Notes under the pieces: model-generated
Databases searched by the model: none
What the model saw: only the letters and a program-made list of their open reading frames with translations
What the model was told of the DNA's origin: nothing
Program-made: the position numbers and the translations under genes
Assembly: GCF_004352915.1 (NCBI RefSeq)
Contig: NZ_SJSY01000076.1
Location: forward strand, 558,001 to 622,000
DNA length: 64,000 nucleotides
From: Flavobacterium zhairuonense
GTDB lineage: Bacteria; Bacteroidota; Bacteroidia; Flavobacteriales; Flavobacteriaceae
Direction: 5' to 3'
Shown: positions 17,823-26,080 of the stretch, in pieces
Position numbering within the stretch: the stretch's first letter is position 1
How the letters are laid out: each line of letters begins with the position of its first letter

Positions 17823-18254
17823 TTATAATTTGTAAACAAAAGTCTTTTGATCGGGAACAAATTCTTTCCAATTTATGGTTAAAGAATGTTCAATAGATTT
17901 TATGATGTCTTTCATCAAAACCGGTTTTGTAATAAAATAATTTGCTCCTAAAGTGAGGCATTTTTCAATAATGCTTGGTTCATTTGAAGTCGAAAAAATG
18001 ACAACCGGAATATCGCTGTTTTCTTCAGATCCTTTGAGTTCATTTAAAACATCAAACCCGTTTTTTCCAGGCATATTAAGATCTAAAAAAATAACATTGG
18101 GTTTTGGAGGTGAATGCGCAATGGCATTAAGCAGTTTTTCTCCGCCAGAATAAGTCTGCAGCACTATATCTTTTGACAATGATTCGACCGCATCGGCAAA
18201 AAGACTTAAATCGTCCTCATCATCATCAGTGTAGAATATTAGTAATTCATCCAT
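17823..18254 (-). CDS. Single-domain response regulator
   Basis: The 143-aa REC-only protein has the acidic pocket YTDDDEDD (8-15), phospho-acceptor Asp in IFLDLNMPGKNGFD (about residue 58), the ST pair in VVIFSTSNEP and Lys in YFITKPVL. The extra residues around the acidic pocket and the longer alpha1-beta2 region are typical of Rcp1-like receivers that pair with hybrid or phytochrome-type kinases. It stands alone with its own terminator. Its cognate kinase could be in the 9.4-14.2 kb cluster, which is inference. Confidence 0.9.
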   Translation of the reverse strand: MDELLIFYTDDDEDDLSLFADAVESLSKDIVLQTYSGGEKLLNAIAHSPPKPNVIFLDLNMPGKNGFDVLNELKGSEENSDIPVVIFSTSNEPSIIEKCLTLGANYFITKPVLMKDIIKSIEHSLTINWKEFVPDQKTFVYKL

Positions 18255-18455
18255 ACAGAAAGGGCTAAAACTGTTTTTGTAAAGATACTATAAATTAATT
18301 TACATACAATATTTTGTTAAATAATTCTGACAAAAGTCCAAATTGAAATCTAATAATTTTAAAATACAATTCTATAATTTTTTCAGATTCAAAAATCCCA
18401 ACTTTGTTTAAAACTATAACAATATCAATAATTTACAACATTAAATACAGAAATC

Positions 18456-18956
18456 ATGGGAGATCATAAAAACCTTACCGAGGAATTTGCGGTAAACAAA
18501 ATAAAAGACTTGGCCGAAAATATAAAAATCTGCATGTTTTGCACTTATAATGCAGACCGTTTACAATCGAGACCAATGTCTGTCCAAAAAATTGATGATT
18601 TAGGCAATCTTTGGTTTTTATCTGACCGAAACAGCAGTCAAAATGCTGAAATTACGCTTAACCCTACAGTCGAAATATTTTTTGTCGAACCACAAGATAA
18701 ATTTTTGACCCTTCACGGATCAGCAACTATTTCATATGACAGAGAAACAATAGAAAAATTATATGATCCTATTGTAAAAATCTGGATGCCTGGCGGTATA
18801 GACGACCCTAATTTAAGTGTCATAAAAGTAGTGCCTGAAGATGGTTATTACTGGAACAACAAACACGGAAAAATGGTCGCAATCGCAAAAATGACCGCTG
18901 CTTTTATAACCGGAAAAACAATGGATGACGGAATCGAAGGGAATTTGAAATTATAG
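18456..18956 (+). CDS. Pyridoxamine-phosphate-oxidase-fold general stress protein
   Basis: The 166-aa product matches the PPOX-like split-barrel flavin-binding stress proteins: ICMFCTYNADRLQSRPMSVQ near the N-terminus, LWFLSDRNSSQNAEI, then TLHGSATI and YWNNKHGK near the C-terminus. Family members bind FMN or FAD and are induced by general stress; the precise reaction is unknown. It is monocistronic, upstream of the acidic protein gene. Confidence 0.85.
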   Translation: MGDHKNLTEEFAVNKIKDLAENIKICMFCTYNADRLQSRPMSVQKIDDLGNLWFLSDRNSSQNAEITLNPTVEIFFVEPQDKFLTLHGSATISYDRETIEKLYDPIVKIWMPGGIDDPNLSVIKVVPEDGYYWNNKHGKMVAIAKMTAAFITGKTMDDGIEGNLKL

Positions 18957-19079
18957 TCAAATTAACAGCTTGAATTTGCAAGAGATTATAGGATTTTCCA
19001 ATTAACTTTCATCCTAAACATCTGTTAATTATACAATTGAACCAAACAATTCTATAAAGAATAAGGTTTGTTTGATGAG

Positions 19080-19087
19080 TAGATTTG
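19080..19087 (+). promoter_or_regulatory. Candidate -7 element that sets the start of the acidic protein
   Basis: TAGATTTG matches TAnnTTTG. Transcription would start near 19094, downstream of the upstream in-frame ATG at 19072 but 5' of the ATG at 19117. This supports 19117 as the true start. Confidence 0.4.
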
Positions 19088-19116
19088 TACTATTAGAAAC
19101 TATAAAATTTGATATT

Positions 19117-19632
19117 ATGAATACTATAAATAAAGACAATAATATTCTCAACAGATTTCCTAATGCTTCAGATCGAAATAGGGTCATGAATGAAGAACTG
19201 TATAATTTTGAAGATCAAAAAGACACTGACAACACTATCGAAGAAATTGCAGATCGCGGCTATACTGTAAGAAATGGCCATAATCCTGACAAGCCAAATC
19301 CTGATCAGGACGCGATTGGGTATGATGATGATTTAGACGATTTTCACAACGATCGAGATTTAGAAGACAACAATGATGATATCTATGAAGTCGAACTGGA
19401 AAATGATGAAGATTATGTTGACAAAGATCTTGACGATGAAGTAGAAAACGACGAATTTGATAATCCGGCAGATACTTTTGAAAATGATTTTAATGAAGAC
19501 GAAGATGATTTAGAAGATCTTGATGATGACGACGACGAAATTGAAGATGATGAAAATGATTATGTCGAAGATGACGTACAAGAAGATGATGAAGAAGACA
19601 ATTATCCCGACAATGATCCTCGTAAATTTTAA
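19117..19632 (+). CDS. Highly acidic low-complexity protein
   Basis: The 171-aa product, using the ATG at 19117, is dominated by Asp, Glu and Asn from about residue 60 onward (for example DDDDDEIEDDENDYVEDD near the C-terminus). The first 55 residues are more mixed (NILNRFPNASDRNRVMNEEL). It has no signal peptide, membrane segment or recognised domain. Such acidic tails are often disordered. Possible roles as DNA mimic, chaperone or ion-binding protein are only ideas. A hairpin terminator follows 21 bp after the stop. Confidence 0.7.
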   Translation: MNTINKDNNILNRFPNASDRNRVMNEELYNFEDQKDTDNTIEEIADRGYTVRNGHNPDKPNPDQDAIGYDDDLDDFHNDRDLEDNNDDIYEVELENDEDYVDKDLDDEVENDEFDNPADTFENDFNEDEDDLEDLDDDDDEIEDDENDYVEDDVQEDDEEDNYPDNDPRKF

Positions 19633-19653
19633 ATTAGAAAGGAGACAAAATTC

Positions 19654-19685
19654 AAAAACCGTTAAATTGCTTTAACGGTTTTTTT
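19654..19685. terminator. Bidirectional intrinsic terminator
   Basis: AAAAACCGTTAAA-TTGC-TTTAACGGTTTTTTT is a perfect stem with T-runs in both directions. It lies between the convergent genes ending at 19632 and 19734. Confidence 0.9.
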
Positions 19686-19733
19686 GTGATCAAAACGATG
19701 GGAATTTCCCAAATCAACGTGTAAGTAAATGTT

Positions 19734-20381
19734 TTAATCACCAATTTTTTCAAGTGTAGGAATATCGTCCATTTTTTGCAGACGTTCTGCTAATTCATTT
19801 CTGGCTTCTCTTAATTCAATTTCGGCTTTGCCTAATTCTTTATACCATTCTTCATTTCCGGTTTTCGAATTTTCGATTTTGCGCAAGATTTCAAAAATTT
19901 CTCCTTCGGCTTCCATTACTTTCAAACGTTTGTAATAGGTCAAACTTTCGGTCATGTGCGCAAGTGCAATCATCGCTGTCAAAAACGGATGATTATTTGT
20001 CACATTCACATCTCTGACGCGTCCGTGCTCCAATTCGACTTTTAACGCAAAGGCAAATTCTTCCATATTAAACCTTTCGTGTTTGCTTTTTGGATTTAAA
20101 TAAGCTTTAATTGCTTCAACATTATCCATTGTCGAGAGATCTACTTCTGTTTGTTTGCCGTCTATTAAATCTTTATAAACTACATTCGCAACAGCTCTCG
20201 CTTCATCTATAGTTGGATCGTTTTCAGGATTTTCAAAATCTCGAATTCCCCAATCCCAATTTTTAGGATGCACAGGTTTGATGTATTTTTCACAAAAATC
20301 TGTTACATCATTTTTCAAGCTTACCATTTCGTCGTCTCTTTTGATGTAAACATCTTGATAAGCACCACTTTTTGTTCCCAT
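19734..20381 (-). CDS. DUF5661-like protein
   Basis: The 215-aa product starts at the ATG at 20381 (MGTKSGAYQDVY). The longer frame from 20414 adds only 11 unlikely residues. The MEEFAFALKVELEHG segment and the following helices resemble DUF5661, whose members share a KVELEHG core. The C-terminal third is a Glu/Lys-rich helix. No signal peptide is present. Function is unknown. It lies downstream of the DUF1328 gene on the same strand. Confidence 0.65.
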   Translation of the reverse strand: MGTKSGAYQDVYIKRDDEMVSLKNDVTDFCEKYIKPVHPKNWDWGIRDFENPENDPTIDEARAVANVVYKDLIDGKQTEVDLSTMDNVEAIKAYLNPKSKHERFNMEEFAFALKVELEHGRVRDVNVTNNHPFLTAMIALAHMTESLTYYKRLKVMEAEGEIFEILRKIENSKTGNEEWYKELGKAEIELREARNELAERLQKMDDIPTLEKIGD

Positions 20382-20469
20382 GATATTTTCTTTTTTAAAA
20401 GGCAAACGACACATTTATCGAAATAGATGTGTCGCTTTAATTTGTTCTAATTCACTGAGTCAATAAGTA

Positions 20470-20631
20470 TTAAACACTTCTTCTTCCGCTGATTAGCGAT
20501 ATGATAAATAATACCAAGAAAATGAAAAATAAAATTTTTGCTATACTAGCGGCTCCAGCGGCAATGCCACCAAAACCAAATATTCCTGCAACAATTGCGA
20601 GAATAATAAATATGACTGTCCAACGTAACAT
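20470..20631 (-). CDS. DUF1328 small membrane protein
   Basis: The 53-aa product begins MLRWTVIFIILAIVAGIFGF and ends LISGRRSV, with a Gly/Ala-rich turn (GGIAAGAAS) between two hydrophobic helices. This is the standard DUF1328 (YtjA-like) layout. Members are tiny inner-membrane proteins often found with stress genes. The start is the only in-frame ATG. It lies about 108 bp downstream of the topoisomerase gene. Confidence 0.88.
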   Translation of the reverse strand: MLRWTVIFIILAIVAGIFGFGGIAAGAASIAKILFFIFLVLFIISLISGRRSV

Positions 20632-20739
20632 AATAATTGATTTTTAGTTAATAACGATTTGTTTGTTACTCAAATTTCATGCTTTTAAAAGAGATGCATT
20701 AACTCTAAATATTTTATTTCTAACGCTATAAATCACTGA

Positions 20740-21825
20740 TTACAGCAAGTTTACCTTATATTTTTCTATCAATTCAGCAAAAGCAATTTCAGTTGGTGAA
20801 AAATACTTTTTAGTACTTCTGCTCTTTTTTACTTTGTCAAAATAGTGCTGAATTGAGCCGTTTTCATAGGTTGAAACCAACAGCGGATGCACATAATAAT
20901 TTTTGCAGACGTTTCTTGTATTCCCGAGTGCCTCTGCCGTCGCATCATACGCTGTCAGGATGTTTTTTTTGACTTCTTTTTCGTCTGTTGTTGTTCCAAT
21001 TTCCATAAGGTTTTCGAAAAAAATAATCGAGGCCGCCCAGGTTCTAAAATCTTTTGCACTGAAATATTCACCTGAGATCTCATGCAAATATTCATTTACC
21101 ATGTGGCTGTCCAAAACCTTTTTTTCCCCATTATTGTCATAATATTTAAAAACTTCCCAACCCGGAATTTCTTCGCAACGACCAACGAGTTTTATCAATT
21201 GCTTATTTCGGGTTGTAATGGTGTGTTGTTTTCCTTTTTTTCCAATAAATTCAAACCGAAGCGTGTTTTTATTGATATTGATATGCCGTTTGCGCAATGT
21301 CGAAAGTCCGTACGATTTATTGTCTTTTGCATACTTTTCATTTCCAATTCGGATATGTGTTTCCTCCATTAACCGAATCACAAGCGCTATAACCTTGTTT
21401 TTAGACCACTCCTTCTCTTCTAAATCTTGATCCACCCTTTTTCTTATCGAAGGCAGTTTTTGTCCAAATTCGGCTATTTTATAAAACTTCGTTTGATTCC
21501 GAATTGAATTCCATTTTGGATGATAGCGATATTGTTTTCTGTTTTTCACATCCAAACCAACAGCCTGCAAATGTCCATTTGCTAAATCAGAAATTCTCAC
21601 ATTAACCCATGCCGGTGGCAAAACCAAACTGTTAAAGCGCTTTAATTCACTTTTTTGCTTGATATAGCGCCCATTTTTTTTATAAACGAACCCTTCCTTT
21701 TCCTGAAATCTCTCAATTGGCAATTTTTGATTGTTTACATAAACCAAGTCTAATTTCTCAAGAACCAAATGTGGTGTCTTGATCAATTTTTCAATAAGTT
21801 TTTGCTGAGTGATTTTTGCAGACAT
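20740..21825 (-). CDS. DNA topoisomerase IB (poxvirus/bacterial type)
   Basis: The 361-aa product has the usual length of bacterial TopIB, which relaxes supercoils through a 3'-phosphotyrosine intermediate without ATP. Visible motifs are an N-terminal beta-rich domain (LPPAWVNVRIS), KNKVIALVIRLMEETHIRIGNE with the catalytic-pocket Arg, GKKGKQH with the catalytic Lys, AKDFRTWAAS, and the active-site tyrosine in NVCKNYYVHP. All catalytic elements appear present. It starts 10 bp after the SAP/Rho-N-like gene, forming a two-gene operon. Confidence 0.92.
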   Translation of the reverse strand: MSAKITQQKLIEKLIKTPHLVLEKLDLVYVNNQKLPIERFQEKEGFVYKKNGRYIKQKSELKRFNSLVLPPAWVNVRISDLANGHLQAVGLDVKNRKQYRYHPKWNSIRNQTKFYKIAEFGQKLPSIRKRVDQDLEEKEWSKNKVIALVIRLMEETHIRIGNEKYAKDNKSYGLSTLRKRHININKNTLRFEFIGKKGKQHTITTRNKQLIKLVGRCEEIPGWEVFKYYDNNGEKKVLDSHMVNEYLHEISGEYFSAKDFRTWAASIIFFENLMEIGTTTDEKEVKKNILTAYDATAEALGNTRNVCKNYYVHPLLVSTYENGSIQHYFDKVKKSRSTKKYFSPTEIAFAELIEKYKVNLL

Positions 21826-21835
21826 GGTTTCAACT

Positions 21836-22075
21836 TTAATTATTTCTTAAAGAATTAATAAGAGCTTTTTTATTCATATAGGAACGTCCTTTTATTCCAA
21901 CTCTGACTGCTTGTTTCAGCAATTCATCTTTTGTCCATTCTTCATACGGCTTTGCTTTTCCTCCTTTTACTCCAGCATCTGGCGTATTGGCAATTCGGGC
22001 CGATTTTTCTTTGCTGTATCCTTTTTCTACTAAAGCCTGATACTGCTTTTCATTTTTAATTCTTGGATTTGGCAT
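21836..22075 (-). CDS. Small SAP/Rho-N-like protein (DUF7218-like)
   Basis: The 79-aa basic product starts at the ATG at 22075 (MPNPRIKNEKQYQALVEKG). The frame from 22120 adds 15 residues without support. The N-terminal half has a KGYSKEKSARIANTP motif. The C-terminal half (WTKDELLKQAVRVGIKGRS, KKALINSLRN) resembles the SAP/Rho N-terminal nucleic-acid-binding fold. I link the family to DUF7218 from memory. It is co-transcribed with topoisomerase IB 10 bp downstream, so a DNA-related role is plausible. Confidence 0.75.
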   Translation of the reverse strand: MPNPRIKNEKQYQALVEKGYSKEKSARIANTPDAGVKGGKAKPYEEWTKDELLKQAVRVGIKGRSYMNKKALINSLRNN

Positions 22076-22222
22076 GATTTTAAATTTTAGGTTAATGATT
22101 TGAGATGTATGGTATTTCAAAGTTCTCGAAAAAGTAAGGCAATTCTGTTATAGAATTTTGGCAATAACTTTCATAATTTATAAGTCGAAAGTCATAAGGT
22201 CTTAAAGTCGAAAGTTTTGAGC

Positions 22223-22259
22223 AAAAAAAATCCCAACTCTTTTGGAATTGGGAATTTTT
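22223..22259 (-). terminator. Intrinsic terminator
   Basis: TCCCAACTC and GAATTGGGA arms with an A/T-run on each side lie about 20 bp after the stop of the 22281 gene on the minus strand. Confidence 0.75.
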
Positions 22260-22280
22260 AAGTTTAGAAGCTAATTATTT

Positions 22281-22676
22281 TCAACTCCAACTCATATTTA
22301 TTAAAACTTTATTTTGCTTCACTTCAACTTTTCCACCATAAGCATCACCATCTTTTGGGTGAATTTCATATACTTTGATTCCTTCTTTTATTTTAAACTG
22401 ACTTTTTCTAAATCCTTTACTTTTTAAAATCCATTTTTTAATTTCGGTATCAGAACTAGTGAACTCAATTATAAATTGTCTGGTAAACATAGAACCTCTT
22501 TTTTCTAAATGAATAATTTCTGCATCTTCAGGAAGTTTTTCTAATTGTCCCCAACTTAATGCAACTTCAATTGCTTCTTCTTTTTGCCATGGCATTACAA
22601 AAGAAGAAAAACAGTTTATATAGAGAACAAATATTCCTAAAAACAGTACTACAGCAATTGTCTTAATTATTTTCAT
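22281..22676 (-). CDS. Hypothetical membrane-anchored or exported protein
   Basis: The 131-aa product has a hydrophobic N-terminal segment (about residues 5-22, IAVVLFLGIFVLYINCF) that could be an anchor or uncleaved signal. The remainder is a mixed alpha/beta domain (FIIEFTSSDTEIKKWILKS; GGKVEVKQNKVLINMSWS). It is the last gene of a three-gene set with the 22702 and 23592 genes and ends at a terminator. No family recognised. Confidence 0.65.
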   Translation of the reverse strand: MKIIKTIAVVLFLGIFVLYINCFSSFVMPWQKEEAIEVALSWGQLEKLPEDAEIIHLEKRGSMFTRQFIIEFTSSDTEIKKWILKSKGFRKSQFKIKEGIKVYEIHPKDGDAYGGKVEVKQNKVLINMSWS

Positions 22677-22701
22677 TTGAAATTAAATTTATACTAAACA
22701 T

Positions 22702-23574
22702 CTAATCACATTTCCTTTCAACAAAATCATCTACTTTTTCATCATACTCCAGACAAGTTTTCTTTATTAAAACCATTTTATTATTCACCACTTTATATTC
22801 GGCGTTCATGTGGCTGCTGCCGGCACAACATTGATTGTGTTCGTAAATTCGTTTGTTTTGTCCGTCAAATTCTAAAGAAGTTCCGCTGAAACTGCTCTGA
22901 AAATATTTTCGTGTTTTTGGATTATAAAGAAAATATAAACTAGAAGTATTTGGTCCGGCATAACTACTTTCAAAAACTGAGAAGTCTGGAATACCGTCAA
23001 AATTATAGTCGTCGATACCTATGTTGTTCAATCCCCAAAGCTGACAATCTAAATCTATTTTCTGAATCAATTTATCTGTCTTTTTTTCTATAATTTTTAC
23101 GCCCGATACGTTTGCATAAAAACTTCCTTTTTCTTTCGAAACAATCAACTTGAAATATTTGTCTTTAAAAGATTCCGGCTGCAGGATTTCTCTATCCGTC
23201 CATTGAACATTATCGCCATAATCGATATTAAATTCTTTCGATAACGTAATTTTGAGCTCCTTTCCTGAACTTAAATCTTTCCATATCCCATTTAGCTGTT
23301 GGCTTTTTTCATTATAATTCTGAAAAGTCAATTTTGCCGTTTCCTTATTTGTTTTGTCTTTTTCAGTAAACACCAAAGTTTTACCGGTAAGTTTAGCGCT
23401 TAAAACAATTGGAGTATCAAAATTTGAATAAGCGTAAATCGCCGATCCTACGCCATCAGAATAAAGATAGGTAACAAATTCAATTGGATATTTATCAATA
23501 AATCCCTTGTAGCTTATTTGGGCAGATAAAAATGTTGTTGCAAGAAGAAATAGTAAGGTAATTTTTTGTGTCAT
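22702..23574 (-). CDS. Exported XAC2610-like protein with Ca-binding-type loop
   Basis: The 290-aa product has a signal peptide (about residues 1-19, ending FLSAQ). It contains DDYNFDGIPDFSVFES, a DxNxDGxxD loop typical of calcium-binding or VCBS-like repeats. The C-terminal part (NTSSLYFLYNPKTRKYF, YEHNQCCAGSSHMNAEYKV) matches the layout of XAC2610-related proteins. The prototype inhibits a peptidoglycan hydrolase effector, but that function should not be transferred without comparison. It lies 17 bp downstream of the 23592 gene and 25 bp upstream of 22281. Confidence 0.7.
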   Translation of the reverse strand: MTQKITLLFLLATTFLSAQISYKGFIDKYPIEFVTYLYSDGVGSAIYAYSNFDTPIVLSAKLTGKTLVFTEKDKTNKETAKLTFQNYNEKSQQLNGIWKDLSSGKELKITLSKEFNIDYGDNVQWTDREILQPESFKDKYFKLIVSKEKGSFYANVSGVKIIEKKTDKLIQKIDLDCQLWGLNNIGIDDYNFDGIPDFSVFESSYAGPNTSSLYFLYNPKTRKYFQSSFSGTSLEFDGQNKRIYEHNQCCAGSSHMNAEYKVVNNKMVLIKKTCLEYDEKVDDFVERKCD

Positions 23575-23591
23575 TTAATAGCAATTTTGGA

Positions 23592-23855
23592 TTAAATCTT
23601 TCCGATATCCTCGATAGAATCTTCTGGTAAAGCTTTCGGTTTTAGTAACTTCAAACCAAATCTAATCATATAAATTATTGGGATAGTAAGAAAAACAACT
23701 ATAACAGCAAAAATTATTAAATACCACAAGTCTTTATTGCTTGATGCTTTTATAAAGTTTATCAGTGCTTGTATCAAAGTTCCGTATGATACAAATAGCA
23801 ATAATGCTCCAACAAGAAGCAAAAACAAACCAATAATTTTTTTGAGCGCATTCAT
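23592..23855 (-). CDS. Small two-helix membrane protein
   Basis: The 87-aa product has two predicted membrane segments (about residues 6-27 and 42-65) and a short basic/acidic tail. It is the first gene of the set ending at 22281 and is divergent from the DUF4142 gene. No family recognised. Confidence 0.6.
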   Translation of the reverse strand: MNALKKIIGLFLLLVGALLLFVSYGTLIQALINFIKASSNKDLWYLIIFAVIVVFLTIPIIYMIRFGLKLLKPKALPEDSIEDIGKI

Positions 23856-24019
23856 TATACTAAAGTATTTTATCAGCTAATATAAAACTATTTCTATTAC
23901 AAAATAACTTACAATTTTTGCATCATATCCAAATCATATAACAATCTTTTAAAATCCTGTAAAGAGATTCCTGCATCTTCTAAATAATTTTACATCATAA
24001 CATTCAAACTATTAAAATC

Positions 24020-24607
24020 ATGAAAAAGATACTATTAGCCGGTAAAGCAATTTTAGGAGCAGGACTTATTATTATTTTCCTTCAATCTTGTAAAAACGAA
24101 ACCAAACAAGAAGATCCGAAAGAAGTGGCAGAAGATGCCAATGAAGCCAAATTTGATTCTATTGACAGCAAAGAAGATGATTCTGAATTTTTGGTAGATC
24201 AAGCCGAAATTAATTTGGCTGAAATTGAAATTGGAAAACTAGCACAGCAGAAAAGTACAAATGCGGAAGTGAAAAAATTTGGAAAAATGCTTGTGGATGA
24301 ACATACAAAATCGGCTTCTGAAGTTAGTGCATTGGCGAAAGCCAAAAACTTTACACTCCCAACTTCATTAACAGAAGAAGGTCAAGATGAATACAATAAA
24401 CTAAACGAAAAATCAGGTATCGATTTTGACAAAAAATTCGCCGATATGATGATTGACGGTCACGAAAAAGCAATTGAAAAACTTCAGAAAGCCTCAAAAG
24501 ATGCCACAGATAATGACATCAAAATGTGGGCATCAAATAATATTGCAGGTTTAACAGCACATTTGGAACACGCTAAAATGCTGAAGCAAAATCTAGACAA
24601 AAAGTAA
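24020..24607 (+). CDS. DUF4142 lipoprotein (ferritin-like four-helix)
   Basis: The 195-aa product has a lipoprotein signal with lipobox FLQSC (Cys about residue 27) and an acidic linker. A DUF4142 domain follows (about residues 60-190): FLVDQAEINLAEIEIGKLAQ, VKKFGKMLVDEHTKSASEV, FDKKFADMMIDGHEKAIEKL and AGLTAHLEHAKML. DUF4142 is a ferritin-like helical bundle common in cell-envelope stress loci; its activity is not established. Divergent from the 23592 gene. Confidence 0.88.
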   Translation: MKKILLAGKAILGAGLIIIFLQSCKNETKQEDPKEVAEDANEAKFDSIDSKEDDSEFLVDQAEINLAEIEIGKLAQQKSTNAEVKKFGKMLVDEHTKSASEVSALAKAKNFTLPTSLTEEGQDEYNKLNEKSGIDFDKKFADMMIDGHEKAIEKLQKASKDATDNDIKMWASNNIAGLTAHLEHAKMLKQNLDKK

Positions 24608-24613
24608 TTTTTT

Positions 24614-24885
24614 AAGATGCTAAGATACTTAAGTACTAAGATACTAAGATGCTAAGGCTGAAAAGTAAAATAAATTTAATTGATCATTATTTATTTTAAA
24701 CAAAGATTCTGCGATTCTAAGATACTAAGTAATTGAGCATCTAAGAACCCCAAATCTTTGCTAAAAACCCCTCAAGAGTTGAATTGCTTGAGGGGTTTGT
24801 TTTTTTTTTAAGATGCTAAGATCCTAAGTTGCTAAGATTCTAAGTTTTTATTCTCAGAAACTTAGTAGCTTAGAATCTTAGAAAC
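24614..24885. repeat. CTTAG-type repeats (family 2) with an embedded terminator
   Basis: Two blocks of CTAAGATN/CTTAGNATC words (24614-24655 and 24810-24885) flank a strong stem. The second block can fold on itself. No gene is present in this 278-bp gap. Confidence 0.65.
24765..24807 (+). terminator. Intrinsic terminator
   Basis: The perfect stem AAACCCCTCAAG/CTTGAGGGGTTT is followed by G and a run of nine or more T on the plus strand. It can end the DUF4142 transcript, about 160 bp after its stop codon. Confidence 0.85.
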
Positions 24886-25869
24886 TTATTTACCAGCTAT
24901 CTTCTGCAAATGTTCAGGATATCTTGATCCTTCAATTGTTATTTTTGAAGCGGCTTCGTTGATTGCGGCAACATCTTTGGCAGAAAGTTCTAAGTTTATT
25001 GCGCCTAAATTTTCCTCTATACGATGCAATTTTGTGGTTCCTGGAATTGGAACAATCCAAGGTTTTTGAGCTAAATTCCACGCAAGGGCAATTTGAGCGT
25101 TTGTCACGCCTCTTTCTGTAGCCATTTTGGTCAATACTTCAACAAATTGTTGGTTTGTTTTTCTGGCTTCTGGAGCAAAACGAGGCAATGAATTTCTGAA
25201 ATCAGTACTATCAAATTGTGTGTTTTCATCAATTTTTGCAGTAAGAAAACCTCTTCCTAGTGGACTGAAAGGCACAAAACCAATTCCAAGTTCTTCCAAG
25301 GTTGGGAAAATTTCTTCTTCGGGAGTTCTCCACCAAAGTGAATATTCGCTTTGAAGCGCCGTAACAGGCTGAACTGCATGTGCACGACGAATCGTCTCCG
25401 CTCCTGCTTCTGAAAGTCCAAAATGTTTTACTTTTCCTTCTTGAATCAAATCTTTTATTGTTCCAGCAACGTCTTCAATAGGCACATTCGGATCAACGCG
25501 ATGCTGATAATACAAGTCAATTACATCTGTTTTCAATCTTTTCAATGAACCTTCTATGCTTTTTCTGATCCATTCTGGACGGCTGTCTAATCCTTTTTTA
25601 GAATCACCTTCCAAAAAACCAAATTTCGTAGCAATTACCACTTTATCGCGAAAAGGCGCTAAAGCTTCTCCTAAAAGTTCTTCGTTTAAATGAGGTCCAT
25701 AACATTCGGCAGTATCAAAAAAAGTAATTCCTTTTTCATAAGCCGAACGAAGCAGACTTATCATTTCATTTTTGTCATGAGCAGGACCATATCCAAAACT
25801 CATCCCCATACAGCCAAGCCCCAATGCTGAGACTTCAAGACCGCTATTTCCTAGTTTGCGTGTTTGCAT
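24886..25869 (-). CDS. Aldo/keto reductase
   Basis: The 327-aa product is an NADP(H)-dependent (alpha/beta)8 oxidoreductase. The catalytic tetrad is visible: Asp in FFDTAECYG, Tyr in AECYGPH, Lys in VVIATKFGF and His in LYYQHRVDP. The N-terminal GNSGLEVSALGLGCMGMS and C-terminal PIPGTTKLHRIEENLGA cofactor motifs are typical of the YhdN/auxin-induced-protein-like subgroup. It is flanked by family-2 repeats on both sides, so it is probably transcribed separately from the alcohol dehydrogenase upstream. Confidence 0.92.
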   Translation of the reverse strand: MQTRKLGNSGLEVSALGLGCMGMSFGYGPAHDKNEMISLLRSAYEKGITFFDTAECYGPHLNEELLGEALAPFRDKVVIATKFGFLEGDSKKGLDSRPEWIRKSIEGSLKRLKTDVIDLYYQHRVDPNVPIEDVAGTIKDLIQEGKVKHFGLSEAGAETIRRAHAVQPVTALQSEYSLWWRTPEEEIFPTLEELGIGFVPFSPLGRGFLTAKIDENTQFDSTDFRNSLPRFAPEARKTNQQFVEVLTKMATERGVTNAQIALAWNLAQKPWIVPIPGTTKLHRIEENLGAINLELSAKDVAAINEAASKITIEGSRYPEHLQKIAGK

Positions 25870-26080
25870 TTTTCTAAAGTTTCTAAGATGCTAAGGTTCT
25901 AAGATTCTAAGTTTCCTTTACTTTGTCTCTAAACCTTTTTATCTGTTTTTTTTAGTTTATTAAGATACTGAGATTCTAAGTTTCCTAGAATCTCAGCGCT
26001 CCTTCATATAATTTAAAAAAATTGCCAAAGTTTAAAGACTCAAGATTCTTAGCATCTTCGAACCTTAGCAACTTAGTATC
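25870..26080. repeat. CTTAG-type repeats (family 2)
   Basis: The gap between the aldo/keto reductase and alcohol dehydrogenase genes is filled with CTAAGATTCTAAGTTTCC and TTCTTAGCATCTTCGAACC-type words on both strands. They can pair over about 200 bp. No ORF. Confidence 0.6.

Noticed and set aside
19072..19116. Upstream start of the acidic protein
   Set aside because: A TAGATTTG promoter motif lies inside this extension, so it is probably not transcribed.
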